A stretch of DNA of 16,463 bases from DATEMK01 sp035275625 (GTDB lineage Bacteria; Bacteroidota; Bacteroidia; AKYH767-A; OLB10). Below the pieces are notes generated by a model. The model worked only from the letters and a program-made list of their open reading frames with translations, had not been told where the DNA came from and did no database searches. Below are positions 8,153 to 15,358 of this stretch, in pieces. Location of the stretch: positions 1-16,463 of the forward strand of contig DATEMK010000502.1 in assembly GCA_035275625.1 (NCBI GenBank), written 5' to 3'. The first letter of the stretch is position 1, and each line of letters opens with the position of its first letter. Position numbers and translations under genes: made by a program.

Positions 8153-8344
8153 TTAATTGCATATCAAAAGTAAATAAAAAAGAATCTTATTCTGCAAACC
8201 TGCTTTGGTAAATTTAAGCACATACGTTCCTGCGGGCAGTCCGCCAATGCCATAAAGACCCTGTGCATTGGTGAAAATTGAAATGCTGTTGGCTTCCATC
8301 TGCACAGTAACAGCTTTGTGAAATTTGAGCATGAACCTGGTCAT
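8153..8344 (-). CDS. Short ORF, possible remnant of a carboxypeptidase-regulatory-like domain
   Basis: A 63-residue frame with ATG at 8344. Its middle reads FTNAQGLYGIGGLPAGTYVLKF followed by TKAG, which resembles the end of CarboxypepD_reg-like beta-sandwich domains (NG.Y.I..LPAGTY.L...KAG). It has no signal peptide and no sorting tail, and its last residues are hydrophobic and unlike the family. The frame stays open about 60 bases upstream of the ATG without another ATG. It is probably either a decayed piece of a larger gene or an untranslated leader of the operon. Its stop is 7 bases before the TTG start of the next gene. A 17-codon ORF (8394-8341) overlaps its start by ATGA. Weakly supported as a functional gene. 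Confidence 0.3.
   Translation of the reverse strand: MTRFMLKFHKAVTVQMEANSISIFTNAQGLYGIGGLPAGTYVLKFTKAGLQNKILFYLLLICN
8165..8198 (-). promoter_or_regulatory. Possible Bacteroidota promoter proximal to the leftward array
   Basis: On the minus strand, TTTG (8198-8195) is followed after 22 bases by TACTTTTG (8172-8165), matching the TAnnTTTG -7 consensus. It sits 19 bases before the TTG at 8145, giving a very short leader. It competes with the candidate at 8452-8422. Confidence 0.4.
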
Positions 8345-8421
8345 CGGGTCCTGTCCTTTTTGCGCCTGCTTATAATCATAAAATCCAGATTCATTTTGAA
8401 ACTAAAAATAATTTGACAAAC

Positions 8422-8452
8422 CAAAGTTAGCAGGTTGTTATATAAAAACAAA
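8422..8452 (-). promoter_or_regulatory. Possible Bacteroidota promoter, distal, for the leftward array
   Basis: On the minus strand, TTTG (8452-8449), 19 bases, then TAACTTTG (8429-8422) match the Bacteroidota -33/-7 pattern well. Transcription would begin near 8415 and run through the short ORFs into the propeller array. Confidence 0.5.
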
Positions 8453-8484
8453 TAGGACAAAAGGATGATTTTAGAGATTAGAAA

Positions 8485-8520
8485 TTGTATTGCTATAATT
8501 AATAATACATTTGTTGTATT
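8485..8520 (+). promoter_or_regulatory. Possible Bacteroidota promoter for the rightward array, with inverted repeat
   Basis: TTG (8485-8487), 18 bases, then TACATTTG (8506-8513) match the -33/-7 pattern. The box lies in a 6-bp inverted repeat (AATACA 8504-8509, TGTATT 8515-8520). The expected start of transcription near 8520-8525 lies downstream of the ATG at 8465 and supports ATG 8546 as the true start. Confidence 0.5.
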
Positions 8521-8545
8521 GTTTACAGGGCTTTATAAAAACAGG

Positions 8546-11335
8546 ATGAAAAAAATAATTTTACTGATTGGGATTTGCGGAATGATGGGGGGAGTGAGGG
8601 GGCAGACATCAAAGGATGCAATTTCCAGTCTTATATGTCCTGGTGACATGTGGATTTACCCTGATACATTCGCTCCATTATATCTGATGCTGCCAGGCTC
8701 ATTTTTTAATGGCTGCAACGGATTTCCAAGTGCCGGAGGCGAAACAGTTTATCATTTTACCGCTCCCTGTACTCAAACATATACATTGGAATATGAAGAT
8801 TACAATTCAAATATTTCGGTTTCATCCCGACCTTATTATTGGGATTACTGTGACTCCACCGGCTACACCTGCTTAACACCTGTTTATATAGGAAACGATA
8901 AATACAAAATTGACCTGGCACTTGATAGCGGGCTATCTTATGATTTTCTTTTTGAATATGCTGATACCACAAATTATATGTCATCTCTTATAATGAAAGA
9001 ACCCCACGTATCTGATATAGAATATTATGACATAACACCTGGTTCTGTTTCTGTTTCGTGGGATGGCAATTTTGATGATATGGTAATTGAATATGGTCCT
9101 CAGTATTTTGTTCCGGGAAACGATACTATTGCAGGCCCAAATGGAATTGTTGTTCATAACCCGGTTTCTCCTTATACTTTTACCGGGCTTATTCCCGATT
9201 CAGTTTATGACTTTTATTTCAGGGATAAATGCGGAGTGTTTAGTCCAAACACAAATGTTATCAGGAAAAGAATTCCCAATTGCAGCAACCTGCCCTCTTT
9301 AAACTGCAATACTTTTTCTACTTTCTTATTTTATCCGGATACAGAATACTATCCTGCATCCTGGACAATGGATAGCTGTGGGAATTCCACTCACTATTCA
9401 CGGGAAAAAATCTTTACGTTTACCCCAGACACGTCAGGTTTTTTTTCGTTTGAACATTATTCGGGGCAATGTTCAACCATGGAAATTGGAATTTATTATA
9501 AAGAAAGTTCTTTGGGTTGTAATGAACATAATTGGACATGTATAGGAGCAGGCAGCAACGCTTATACCTGGAGTGCAAGTTTTGGCCCTCTCACCGCGGG
9601 AACAAATTATCATATCATGTTTAAAAGCAATCATCACATTTGCGGACCTTTATCCACAGGTTTTAAATTCATTTGTCCGTCTTCGGCTTGTTCCGTTGCC
9701 CCTGATAGCATCACCTCCAATGCAACCAACAACACCATTTGTTCCGGGCAATCAGTGACCCTCACACAAGCTGGCGGAGTATTAAGCAGCAATGGATTCT
9801 TTCTCTGGTATGCTGATTCCTGTGGCGGCACCGCCATCGGTAATGGGTATAGCGCAACTTTTACACCCACCGATACAATCACATATTATGTCCGTGCTGA
9901 AGATTCGTGCGGAGTGACAGCCTGCGCATCCATAACTATTACTGTAAACCCATCGCCTGCTCCGCCCGCTATTACAGGTGATACAACCATTTGCGCAGGC
10001 ACATCAACCATTCTGACTGCTTCAGCCGGATATGCCTGTTATCTATGGTCAATGGCAAGCACCACGCAATCCGTTACTGTTTCAAATACGGGTATTTATA
10101 TGGTTACCGTTTGCGATGCTAACGGCTGCACGGCAAGTGCAAGCGTTGCTGTTATAGTTTATCCTATTCCTGTTCCGGTTATAACCGGCAATACAACAAT
10201 TTGCCAGGGCTCCTCTGTAACGCTTAATCCGGGTCTTGCATATTATTGTTATATGTGGTCAAACGGGGCAACGACAGCAACTATTAATGTTTCCACTTCC
10301 GGCACTTATACCGTTACAGTTTGCGATGCTAACGGCTGCACGGGAAGCGCTTCCGCTACGGTTACTGTAATTCCCAACCCTGTTCCGGTTATTACAGGCA
10401 GTACAACTATCTGCCAGGGCAGTTCTACAACACTTAATGCGGGTGCCGGATATACTTCTTATTTATGGTCAACATCAACAACAACTCAAATAATTAATGT
10501 GAGCGTTGCCAGTCCTTATACGGTTACTGTTACCAACGCTAATCTTTGCACAGGCAGTGCAAGTATAGTTGTTACTGTAAACCCCGCCCCCACTCCTGTC
10601 ATAACCGGTAATACTACTATCTGCCAGGGAAGTTCTGCAACACTTAATGCGGGTGCCGGATATGCCTGTTATGTATGGTCAACCGGAACAATCACACAAA
10701 CTATTAATGTGACTTTTGCGGGAATATATACGGTTACCGTTTGCGATGCAAATGGCTGCACCGGAAGCGCAAGTGTAACCGTTACTATTAATCCAAATCC
10801 TGTTGCTGTAATTACTCCTTCTGTCACCACATATATATGCCTGGGAGATACCGTTCATTTTACTGCCAATACCGGAGCCGGGTTTATATATCAATGGTAT
10901 AAAAATTCTCTTCCTATCAGCGGAGCGGTAAATTCTTTTTATGATGCGTTTGCCTCCGGGAATTATTCGTTTGCTGTAACAGACAGTAATGGTTGTTATA
11001 GCCTTTCTTCTTTCACTCACGTGCATATTATTTGCTTTCCGCCACTGGAACCATCTGAATTAAGAATGACAACTGAATCGAATGATGATATTGTTTTAAT
11101 TCCCAATCCTGCCAGCCATGAAATTACCATTCAAACCGGGAGAGCTTTACAAAGCATTAAAATTTTTGATGTGGTCGGACAGCAAGTTTATTCTCAGCAA
11201 CCTGAAACCCTCCGGATAACTATCGGGATTAAACCCGAAACCAAAATTAATATCAGCAATTTTTCAAAAGGAATTTATTTTGTAATTCTTGATACCGGGA
11301 AAGAAAAAGTGGTGAAGAAGTTCTTAAAAGAGTAA
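8546..11335 (+). CDS. Secreted FN3 and Ig-like repeat protein with T9SS type A tail
   Basis: I start the gene at ATG 8546 (929 residues), not at the in-frame ATG 8465. Only 8546 puts a signal peptide at the N-terminus (MKKIILLIGICGMMGGVRGQ), and a promoter-like box lies between the two. Residues about 154-245 look like a fibronectin type III domain (PGSVSVSWDG, GLIPDSVYDFYF). Residues about 380-470 are an Ig-like unit (NTICSGQSVTLTQ, TYYVRAEDSCGV). Four tandem 70-residue Ig/PKD-like repeats fill about 472-752 (ITGNTTICQGSS, YTVTVCDANGCTGSAS), and a fifth divergent unit ends near 832. The paired cysteines in each repeat suggest disulfides outside the cytoplasm. Residues 848-929 form the sorting domain (LIPNPASHEITI, FDVVGQQVY, NISNFSKGIYFVI, KKFLKE). 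Probably a surface adhesin. First gene of the rightward array. Confidence 0.9.
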   Translation: MKKIILLIGICGMMGGVRGQTSKDAISSLICPGDMWIYPDTFAPLYLMLPGSFFNGCNGFPSAGGETVYHFTAPCTQTYTLEYEDYNSNISVSSRPYYWDYCDSTGYTCLTPVYIGNDKYKIDLALDSGLSYDFLFEYADTTNYMSSLIMKEPHVSDIEYYDITPGSVSVSWDGNFDDMVIEYGPQYFVPGNDTIAGPNGIVVHNPVSPYTFTGLIPDSVYDFYFRDKCGVFSPNTNVIRKRIPNCSNLPSLNCNTFSTFLFYPDTEYYPASWTMDSCGNSTHYSREKIFTFTPDTSGFFSFEHYSGQCSTMEIGIYYKESSLGCNEHNWTCIGAGSNAYTWSASFGPLTAGTNYHIMFKSNHHICGPLSTGFKFICPSSACSVAPDSITSNATNNTICSGQSVTLTQAGGVLSSNGFFLWYADSCGGTAIGNGYSATFTPTDTITYYVRAEDSCGVTACASITITVNPSPAPPAITGDTTICAGTSTILTASAGYACYLWSMASTTQSVTVSNTGIYMVTVCDANGCTASASVAVIVYPIPVPVITGNTTICQGSSVTLNPGLAYYCYMWSNGATTATINVSTSGTYTVTVCDANGCTGSASATVTVIPNPVPVITGSTTICQGSSTTLNAGAGYTSYLWSTSTTTQIINVSVASPYTVTVTNANLCTGSASIVVTVNPAPTPVITGNTTICQGSSATLNAGAGYACYVWSTGTITQTINVTFAGIYTVTVCDANGCTGSASVTVTINPNPVAVITPSVTTYICLGDTVHFTANTGAGFIYQWYKNSLPISGAVNSFYDAFASGNYSFAVTDSNGCYSLSSFTHVHIICFPPLEPSELRMTTESNDDIVLIPNPASHEITIQTGRALQSIKIFDVVGQQVYSQQPETLRITIGIKPETKINISNFSKGIYFVILDTGKEKVVKKFLKE
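9961..10800 (+). repeat. Four tandem 210-bp repeats encoding Ig-like domains
   Basis: Units begin at about 9961, 10171, 10381 and 10591 with an exact 210-base period. Each opens with cc(g/t)gt..taac.gg and contains a TGYCAGGG or TGCGCAGG word about 30 bases in. The 210-base length keeps the frame, so unit number can change without a frameshift. Confidence 0.85.
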
Positions 11336-11355
11336 ATGGTTACATTTGGGATGTA
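11320..11355 (+). promoter_or_regulatory. Possible -7 box between array genes, with inverted repeat
   Basis: TACATTTG (11341-11348) starts five bases after the previous stop codon and lies in an inverted repeat TACAT-TTGGG-ATGTA (11341-11355). No TTTG is found at the -33 place; TTCT at 11321-11324 holds that position. It ends 26 bases before the preferred start at 11375. Confidence 0.35.
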
Positions 11356-11374
11356 TCAACAAAGCTTTTATACT

Positions 11375-12412
11375 ATGAAGAAAATTTACACAACCGTTAT
11401 TTTATTTTCTGTTATTGTTTTGCCTGCCCGCTCCCAGGGCATTCCATGCAACTTAAATACTTTTTGGGCAGTTACAAGCGGCCAGGTCGAGGAATGGTTA
11501 ATTGTGGGGACAAATGTGGTTAGTAACGGAATCATTGTTACGGCTCAGCAACCGGGAAACTCTCTTGCTTTTTGTGACAACCTCAGCGGAGGCACGTTCA
11601 GCCCTACTTTTTACTGTCATTCATTTAACAAATCAGCCTATTATGACGGATCGTCATGGATCACAATGCCATCCATATCGAATTGTTCATTGTCTGACGC
11701 TGCCGGAGCAGGAACTCATCTTTACTATAGCGCTTATGGTTTAAATTGTATTGACCGTTTTGACGGTACTTCTTTTGTTCAGCTTTATTCCAGCCCGAAC
11801 CTTATATTCAGCATTGCAGATTTAGCCGTTGATGATGCAGGGAATGCCTGGTGCCTGATGGGCTTCAATAATCCCTACACGGATTCCATAGTCGTAATAT
11901 CTCCTGCCGGACAAGTGATTAATCAATTTGCCTTCAGCATGAATACGATTAACGGTTATGGCTGCTTTTTAATAAATGGTCTGTTGTATGTGGCGTTTGG
12001 TTCCGCTAATCCTGTACATCCGAATTCGCTGCTGCCAATATCCTTTACTACAACTGCCGCTATTGCAGGTACTCCGATAAGCTTTACTGCAGGCCTCACA
12101 ATTGACCTTGCAAGCTGCAATGCAGGCATTCCGCTGCCTGTCGCTCAAAATAATATTCCTTCATCTGAAATAATCATTTATCCGGGTATTGCTTCCGACT
12201 ATATAAATTGTGTATTAAATGTTAAGACTAACTCTAATACTCAAATTTCAATTGCTGATGCTTTAGGAAAAATAACTTATAGTAAATCTTTTCAAACGGG
12301 AAACGGCAAGCTGGAAACTAAGATTAACATCAGCAATTTTTCAAAAGGAATTTATTTTGTAATTATAGATAATGGAACACAAAAAGCGGTGAGGAAGTTT
12401 GTGAAGGAATAA
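11375..12412 (+). CDS. Secreted protein of unknown function with T9SS type A tail
   Basis: I prefer ATG 11375 (345 residues), because it begins directly with a signal peptide (MKKIYTTVILFSVIVLPARS). The in-frame ATG at 11336 would add 13 residues that overlap a promoter-like box. The passenger is not a family I recognise. Segments such as IADLAVDDAGNAWCLMGF and GYGCFLINGLLYVAFG resemble propeller strands, and several cysteines are present. Residues 265-345 form a sorting domain ending NISNFSKGIYFVIID and RKFVKE. Its first motif reads YPGIASDYI where the family normally has YPNPAxDxxxI, so the Asn-Pro is lost. The end DNA is nearly identical to that of the preceding gene around the FSKGIYF codons. 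It starts 39 bases after the previous stop. Confidence 0.82.
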   Translation: MKKIYTTVILFSVIVLPARSQGIPCNLNTFWAVTSGQVEEWLIVGTNVVSNGIIVTAQQPGNSLAFCDNLSGGTFSPTFYCHSFNKSAYYDGSSWITMPSISNCSLSDAAGAGTHLYYSAYGLNCIDRFDGTSFVQLYSSPNLIFSIADLAVDDAGNAWCLMGFNNPYTDSIVVISPAGQVINQFAFSMNTINGYGCFLINGLLYVAFGSANPVHPNSLLPISFTTTAAIAGTPISFTAGLTIDLASCNAGIPLPVAQNNIPSSEIIIYPGIASDYINCVLNVKTNSNTQISIADALGKITYSKSFQTGNGKLETKINISNFSKGIYFVIIDNGTQKAVRKFVKE

Positions 12413-12436
12413 ATTTTTATATTTGGTTAAACCAAA
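12398..12436 (+). promoter_or_regulatory. Possible promoter between array genes, with inverted repeat
   Basis: TTTG (12398-12401), inside the KFVKE codons of the previous gene, is followed after 16 bases by TATATTTG (12418-12425). The box starts five bases after the stop codon. A 7-bp inverted repeat with a one-base centre (12422-12436) overlaps it. The next ATG is at 12443. Confidence 0.42.
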
Positions 12437-12442
12437 AATCTT

Positions 12443-13666
12443 ATGAAAAAAATTTCTACTGTTATATTAATCTGCATAGCTCTTTTTGTTAAAGCAGATT
12501 CCTGGACACAGAAAGCAAATTTCGGAGGCGGGATAAGAGGTTTCGACTGCAGTTTTTCAATCGGTGACAAAGGATATATAGGATGCGGAGGAAATCCCGG
12601 TGCAGTAAACGACTTTTGGGAGTTTGATCCTGCAACAAACATCTGGACTCAAAAAGCAGATTTTGGAGGAACTGCCCGTGTAGGACCCGTGGGATTTTCG
12701 ATTGGGGCCAAAGGATACATTGGTACAGGGGGCAGTAATAATGATTTTTGGGAATGGGACCAGGCAACAAACATCTGGACTCAAAAAGCAAATTACCCGG
12801 GAGGTTTTGTTACAGCTGCTGTTGGTTTTTCTATAGGCAATAAAGGATATATAGGAACCGGGTATGGAGCAAGCATGCACCAGGATTTTTGGGAATGGGA
12901 CCCGTTGAGCAATACATGGAGTCAGAAAGCAGATCTTCCCGGCTCACCCAGATGGCTCGCTGTCGGGTTTTCAATTGGCAACAAAGGGTATATTGGAACA
13001 GGTGCTGATGGTATTAGCGTTACAGCCAACTTACTAAATGATTTTTGGGAATGGGATCAAACTACCGGATTGTGGACACAAAAAGCAAGCCTTGTCACTG
13101 AAAGAGTTGAGGCTTCCGGCTTTTCAATCGGCAACTATGGATTTATTGGTGTCGGCAGCATTGTATGGGGAAGCGCTGATATTGATGATCTATGGCAATA
13201 TGATGTTGTGAATGACACATGGCTGCAGGTTGCAGATTTTGGAGCAGGTCAAAGAGAATTAGGCATTGGTTTTTCTATTGGCTGCAAAGGATACTTTGGA
13301 ACAGGTGTGATAAATGATGCAAATTGGCATGATGATATTTGGGAATATACCCCTGATAGTTATGTTTGTACAACCGGTATAAATGAAACGCAAGGTTCCA
13401 ATATGCAATTTACAATTTCACCAAACCCGGCAAAAGAGTTTATAGTTATTAGTTATCCGAAAACAGGAAATGAAAAGATTAATTTAACCGTTACGGATGC
13501 TCAGTCCAAAAAAGTTTTTGAAACACAACTACAACCAAAAACTTCAAACTTTAAGCTTCCAACTTCCAGCTTTTCAAAAGGAATTTATTTTGTTGAAATA
13601 AGTGATGCCGGCCGGCCGGCCGGGGAGGGAAAACAAAAAGCGGTGAGGAAGTTTATTAAAAACTAA
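12443..13666 (+). CDS. Secreted six-repeat kelch-type propeller protein with T9SS type A tail
   Basis: The 407-residue product has a signal peptide (MKKISTVILICIALFVKADS). Six kelch-like repeats follow, each with GFSIGxKGYIGTG, DFWEWDxxTNxWTQKA and a variable loop. Six units match six-bladed kelch propellers such as NanM-type proteins, but no catalytic residues were identified, so a binding role is as likely. Residues 321-407 are the sorting domain (ISPNPAKEFIVI, SSFSKGIYFVEI, KAVRKFIKN). This tail holds two intrusions: a heptamer array giving NFKLPTSS instead of the KINISN of its neighbours, and a (CCGG)4 block giving AGRPAGEG. A paralogue starts at 15359. The next gene starts 6 bases after the stop, so the two are probably co-transcribed. 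Confidence 0.9.
   Translation: MKKISTVILICIALFVKADSWTQKANFGGGIRGFDCSFSIGDKGYIGCGGNPGAVNDFWEFDPATNIWTQKADFGGTARVGPVGFSIGAKGYIGTGGSNNDFWEWDQATNIWTQKANYPGGFVTAAVGFSIGNKGYIGTGYGASMHQDFWEWDPLSNTWSQKADLPGSPRWLAVGFSIGNKGYIGTGADGISVTANLLNDFWEWDQTTGLWTQKASLVTERVEASGFSIGNYGFIGVGSIVWGSADIDDLWQYDVVNDTWLQVADFGAGQRELGIGFSIGCKGYFGTGVINDANWHDDIWEYTPDSYVCTTGINETQGSNMQFTISPNPAKEFIVISYPKTGNEKINLTVTDAQSKKVFETQLQPKTSNFKLPTSSFSKGIYFVEISDAGRPAGEGKQKAVRKFIKN
13436..13553 (+). repeat. Kelch tail DNA, copy 1 of a near-identical duplicated segment
   Basis: It matches 16346-16463 at 114 of 118 bases with no gaps. The match stops being close immediately upstream, where codons for the PNPA motif diverge. The right limit is unknown because the second copy is cut by the window end. 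Confidence 0.92.
13543..13570. repeat. Heptamer tandem repeat inside the kelch sorting domain
   Basis: Four 7-base units (13543-13549, 13550-13556, 13557-13563, 13564-13570) read ttcaaac-like on the + strand. This is the reverse complement of the gtttgaa family at the end of nth. They encode part of NFKLPTSSF, replacing the sequence seen in neighbouring tails. Confidence 0.7.
13608..13623. repeat. (CCGG)4 perfect palindrome in frame
   Basis: Sixteen bases of pure CCGG repeat, extended by GGAG, sit in otherwise AT-rich coding DNA and encode part of AGRPAGEG. The neighbouring tail at 12360-12395 runs from the equivalent Asp codon to QKAVRK with only Asn-Gly-Thr between. Confidence 0.85.
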
Positions 13667-13672
13667 ACTGCC

Positions 13673-15328
13673 ATGAAAAAAATTACTGCTGCATTAGTTC
13701 TTGATTTTTTATTTTCGATTATTAATTGTTCAGCACAGCAATCAATCAACTGGCAGTGGGCAAAGCAAGGGATTAGTACTGGTTCCAGCAATGAAAGTGT
13801 AAGTACCGCAACAGATCATTTTCATCATATTTATACTACTGGTTATTTTGAATCACCTGCCATCATTTTTGATTCCTTATTTGTCACATCCAATGGTTAT
13901 TATGATATATTTCTTGCCAAGCACGATGAAAACGGAAATATTCTGTGGGTTAGAAGCGCTGGTGGAACTAATTCTGACTTGGGTAAAAGCGTAGCTACAG
14001 ATCTTGATGGCAACATTTATGTTACTGGTGTATTCTATTCAACTTCCATCACTTTTGGTAGTACGAATCTCTTAAACAATAGTGGGTCTGATTTCTTTCT
14101 TGCAAAATATGATTCGGCCGGCAATGTTCTTTGGGCAAAAAATATGGGAGGAAATGGTTCGGATAACGGAGAAGATGTAGCCATAGATGCCAATGGTAAT
14201 GTATACGTTACAGGAGCTTTCCACTCACCTTTAGTAATTTTCGGATCTGATACACTTATTAACAATGGCCAAGAAGACATTTTTGTTGCTAAATTTGATT
14301 CAAGTGGAAATGTGCTTTGGGTAAAAAATCCCGGAGGAAGCTCTTATGATGAGGGCGTTAGCATTTGCACGGATGCTAACAGCAATATTTTGATAACAGG
14401 ATTTTTTAGTAGTCCTTCTATCACATTTGGCAATATTGTTTTAACAAATCCAGGTATTTTTGTAGCAAAATATGATTCATCAGGTAATGTCTTGTGGGCT
14501 AAAGGTTCCGGGGGGCTTGGCGGCAGCGGACGGGGTATATGCACCGATAAATCAAATAATATTTTGTTAACAGGATCTTTTGAAAATTCTATATCTTTTG
14601 ATTCCATTACGCTTACAGGCACATGGCATGATCAGGTGTTTATCGCCAAATACGATGCAAGCGGAAACGCACTATGGGCAAAACGGGGTACAGGAATTAA
14701 CCAAGACTTTGGGGAAAAGGTTGTTACTGATAATAACAAAAATGTTTATATTATTGGTTCTTTCAATATGCCATATATCACTTTCGACTCAACAACAATT
14801 AATGGTCCTTTAAATTCCGTAAGTCCTTTGTTCATTGCCATATTTGATTCACTTGGAAATATAATTTGCACTGAAGCTTTGGAAAGTGGTGGATGGTCTG
14901 ACGGAATGGATATTGCAATGGATGATTATGGCGGTGCTTATATTACAAGCAACTTTTCAGAACCTAATATTTTTACTATAGGAAATGATAGTTTATTTCT
15001 AACAGGCAATGAAAATGTTTTTCTTGCTAAATTTAATTCGGGAACTGTTCAGGGAATAAACAATACGGATTTTAAAAAGAATAAAATTACATTTTACCCT
15101 AATCCAGCTTTTGACATAGCATCAATAAGTTTAAATAACATTGAAAATAGAGCCGGAGAAATTAGAATTATAGATGTTTATGGAAAAATAGTTTATGTAC
15201 AACAACTACAATCTTTAAACTCTAATCTTCCAATTAAAATCAACGTCAGCAATTTTTCAAAAGGAATTTATTTTTTTATTATAGCTGATGGAAAAGGAAA
15301 AACAGTGAATAAGTTTGTAAAAGAATAA
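13673..15328 (+). CDS. Secreted seven-repeat SBBP-type beta-propeller protein with T9SS type A tail
   Basis: The 551-residue product begins MKKITAALVLDFLFSII and continues to CSAQQ, a signal peptide. Seven repeats of roughly 60 residues follow, with the SBBP pattern: VAtDxxGNvYVTGxF, then xxITFGs, then FLAKYDSxGNVLWAK and GGxxxDxG. Seven units suggest a closed seven-bladed propeller. Residues 471-551 form the sorting domain (FYPNPAFDIASI, IDVYGKIVY, NVSNFSKGIYFFI, NKFVKE). It is expected at the cell surface or outside the cell; ligand unknown. The start is ATG at 13673, six bases after the kelch stop, with no room for its own promoter. It separates two kelch paralogues. Confidence 0.9.
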   Translation: MKKITAALVLDFLFSIINCSAQQSINWQWAKQGISTGSSNESVSTATDHFHHIYTTGYFESPAIIFDSLFVTSNGYYDIFLAKHDENGNILWVRSAGGTNSDLGKSVATDLDGNIYVTGVFYSTSITFGSTNLLNNSGSDFFLAKYDSAGNVLWAKNMGGNGSDNGEDVAIDANGNVYVTGAFHSPLVIFGSDTLINNGQEDIFVAKFDSSGNVLWVKNPGGSSYDEGVSICTDANSNILITGFFSSPSITFGNIVLTNPGIFVAKYDSSGNVLWAKGSGGLGGSGRGICTDKSNNILLTGSFENSISFDSITLTGTWHDQVFIAKYDASGNALWAKRGTGINQDFGEKVVTDNNKNVYIIGSFNMPYITFDSTTINGPLNSVSPLFIAIFDSLGNIICTEALESGGWSDGMDIAMDDYGGAYITSNFSEPNIFTIGNDSLFLTGNENVFLAKFNSGTVQGINNTDFKKNKITFYPNPAFDIASISLNNIENRAGEIRIIDVYGKIVYVQQLQSLNSNLPIKINVSNFSKGIYFFIIADGKGKTVNKFVKE

Positions 15329-15349
15329 GTTTTTACTTTTGATAAAAAC
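15314..15349 (+). promoter_or_regulatory. Possible promoter between array genes, with inverted repeat
   Basis: TTTG (15314-15317), in the KFVKE codons of the previous gene, is followed after 16 bases by TACTTTTG (15334-15341). The box starts five bases after the stop. It lies in a 7-bp inverted repeat (GTTTTTA 15329-15335, TAAAAAC 15343-15349). The start codon follows at 15359. Confidence 0.42.
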
Positions 15350-15358
15350 TTAATGGTC

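Noticed and set aside
8465..8545. N-terminal extension of the Ig-like protein from ATG 8465
   Set aside because: It places 27 residues before a clear signal peptide and overlaps a promoter-like TTG-N18-TACATTTG; ATG 8546 is preferred.
9961..10800. CRISPR-like regular repeats
   Set aside because: The 210-bp period has no short repeat/spacer alternation and the array is in frame with protein-coding Ig-like units.
10679..11026. 115-codon ORF on the minus strand
   Set aside because: Antisense shadow of the Ig-like repeats; composition dictated by the coding strand.
11336..11374. Start of the 345-residue protein at ATG 11336
   Set aside because: The first 13 codons overlap a TACATTTG box and precede the signal peptide; ATG 11375 is preferred.
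12489..12880. Overlapping minus-strand ORFs of 100 and 107 codons
   Set aside because: Antisense shadows of the kelch repeats in two frames, with repeated motifs mirroring the real gene.
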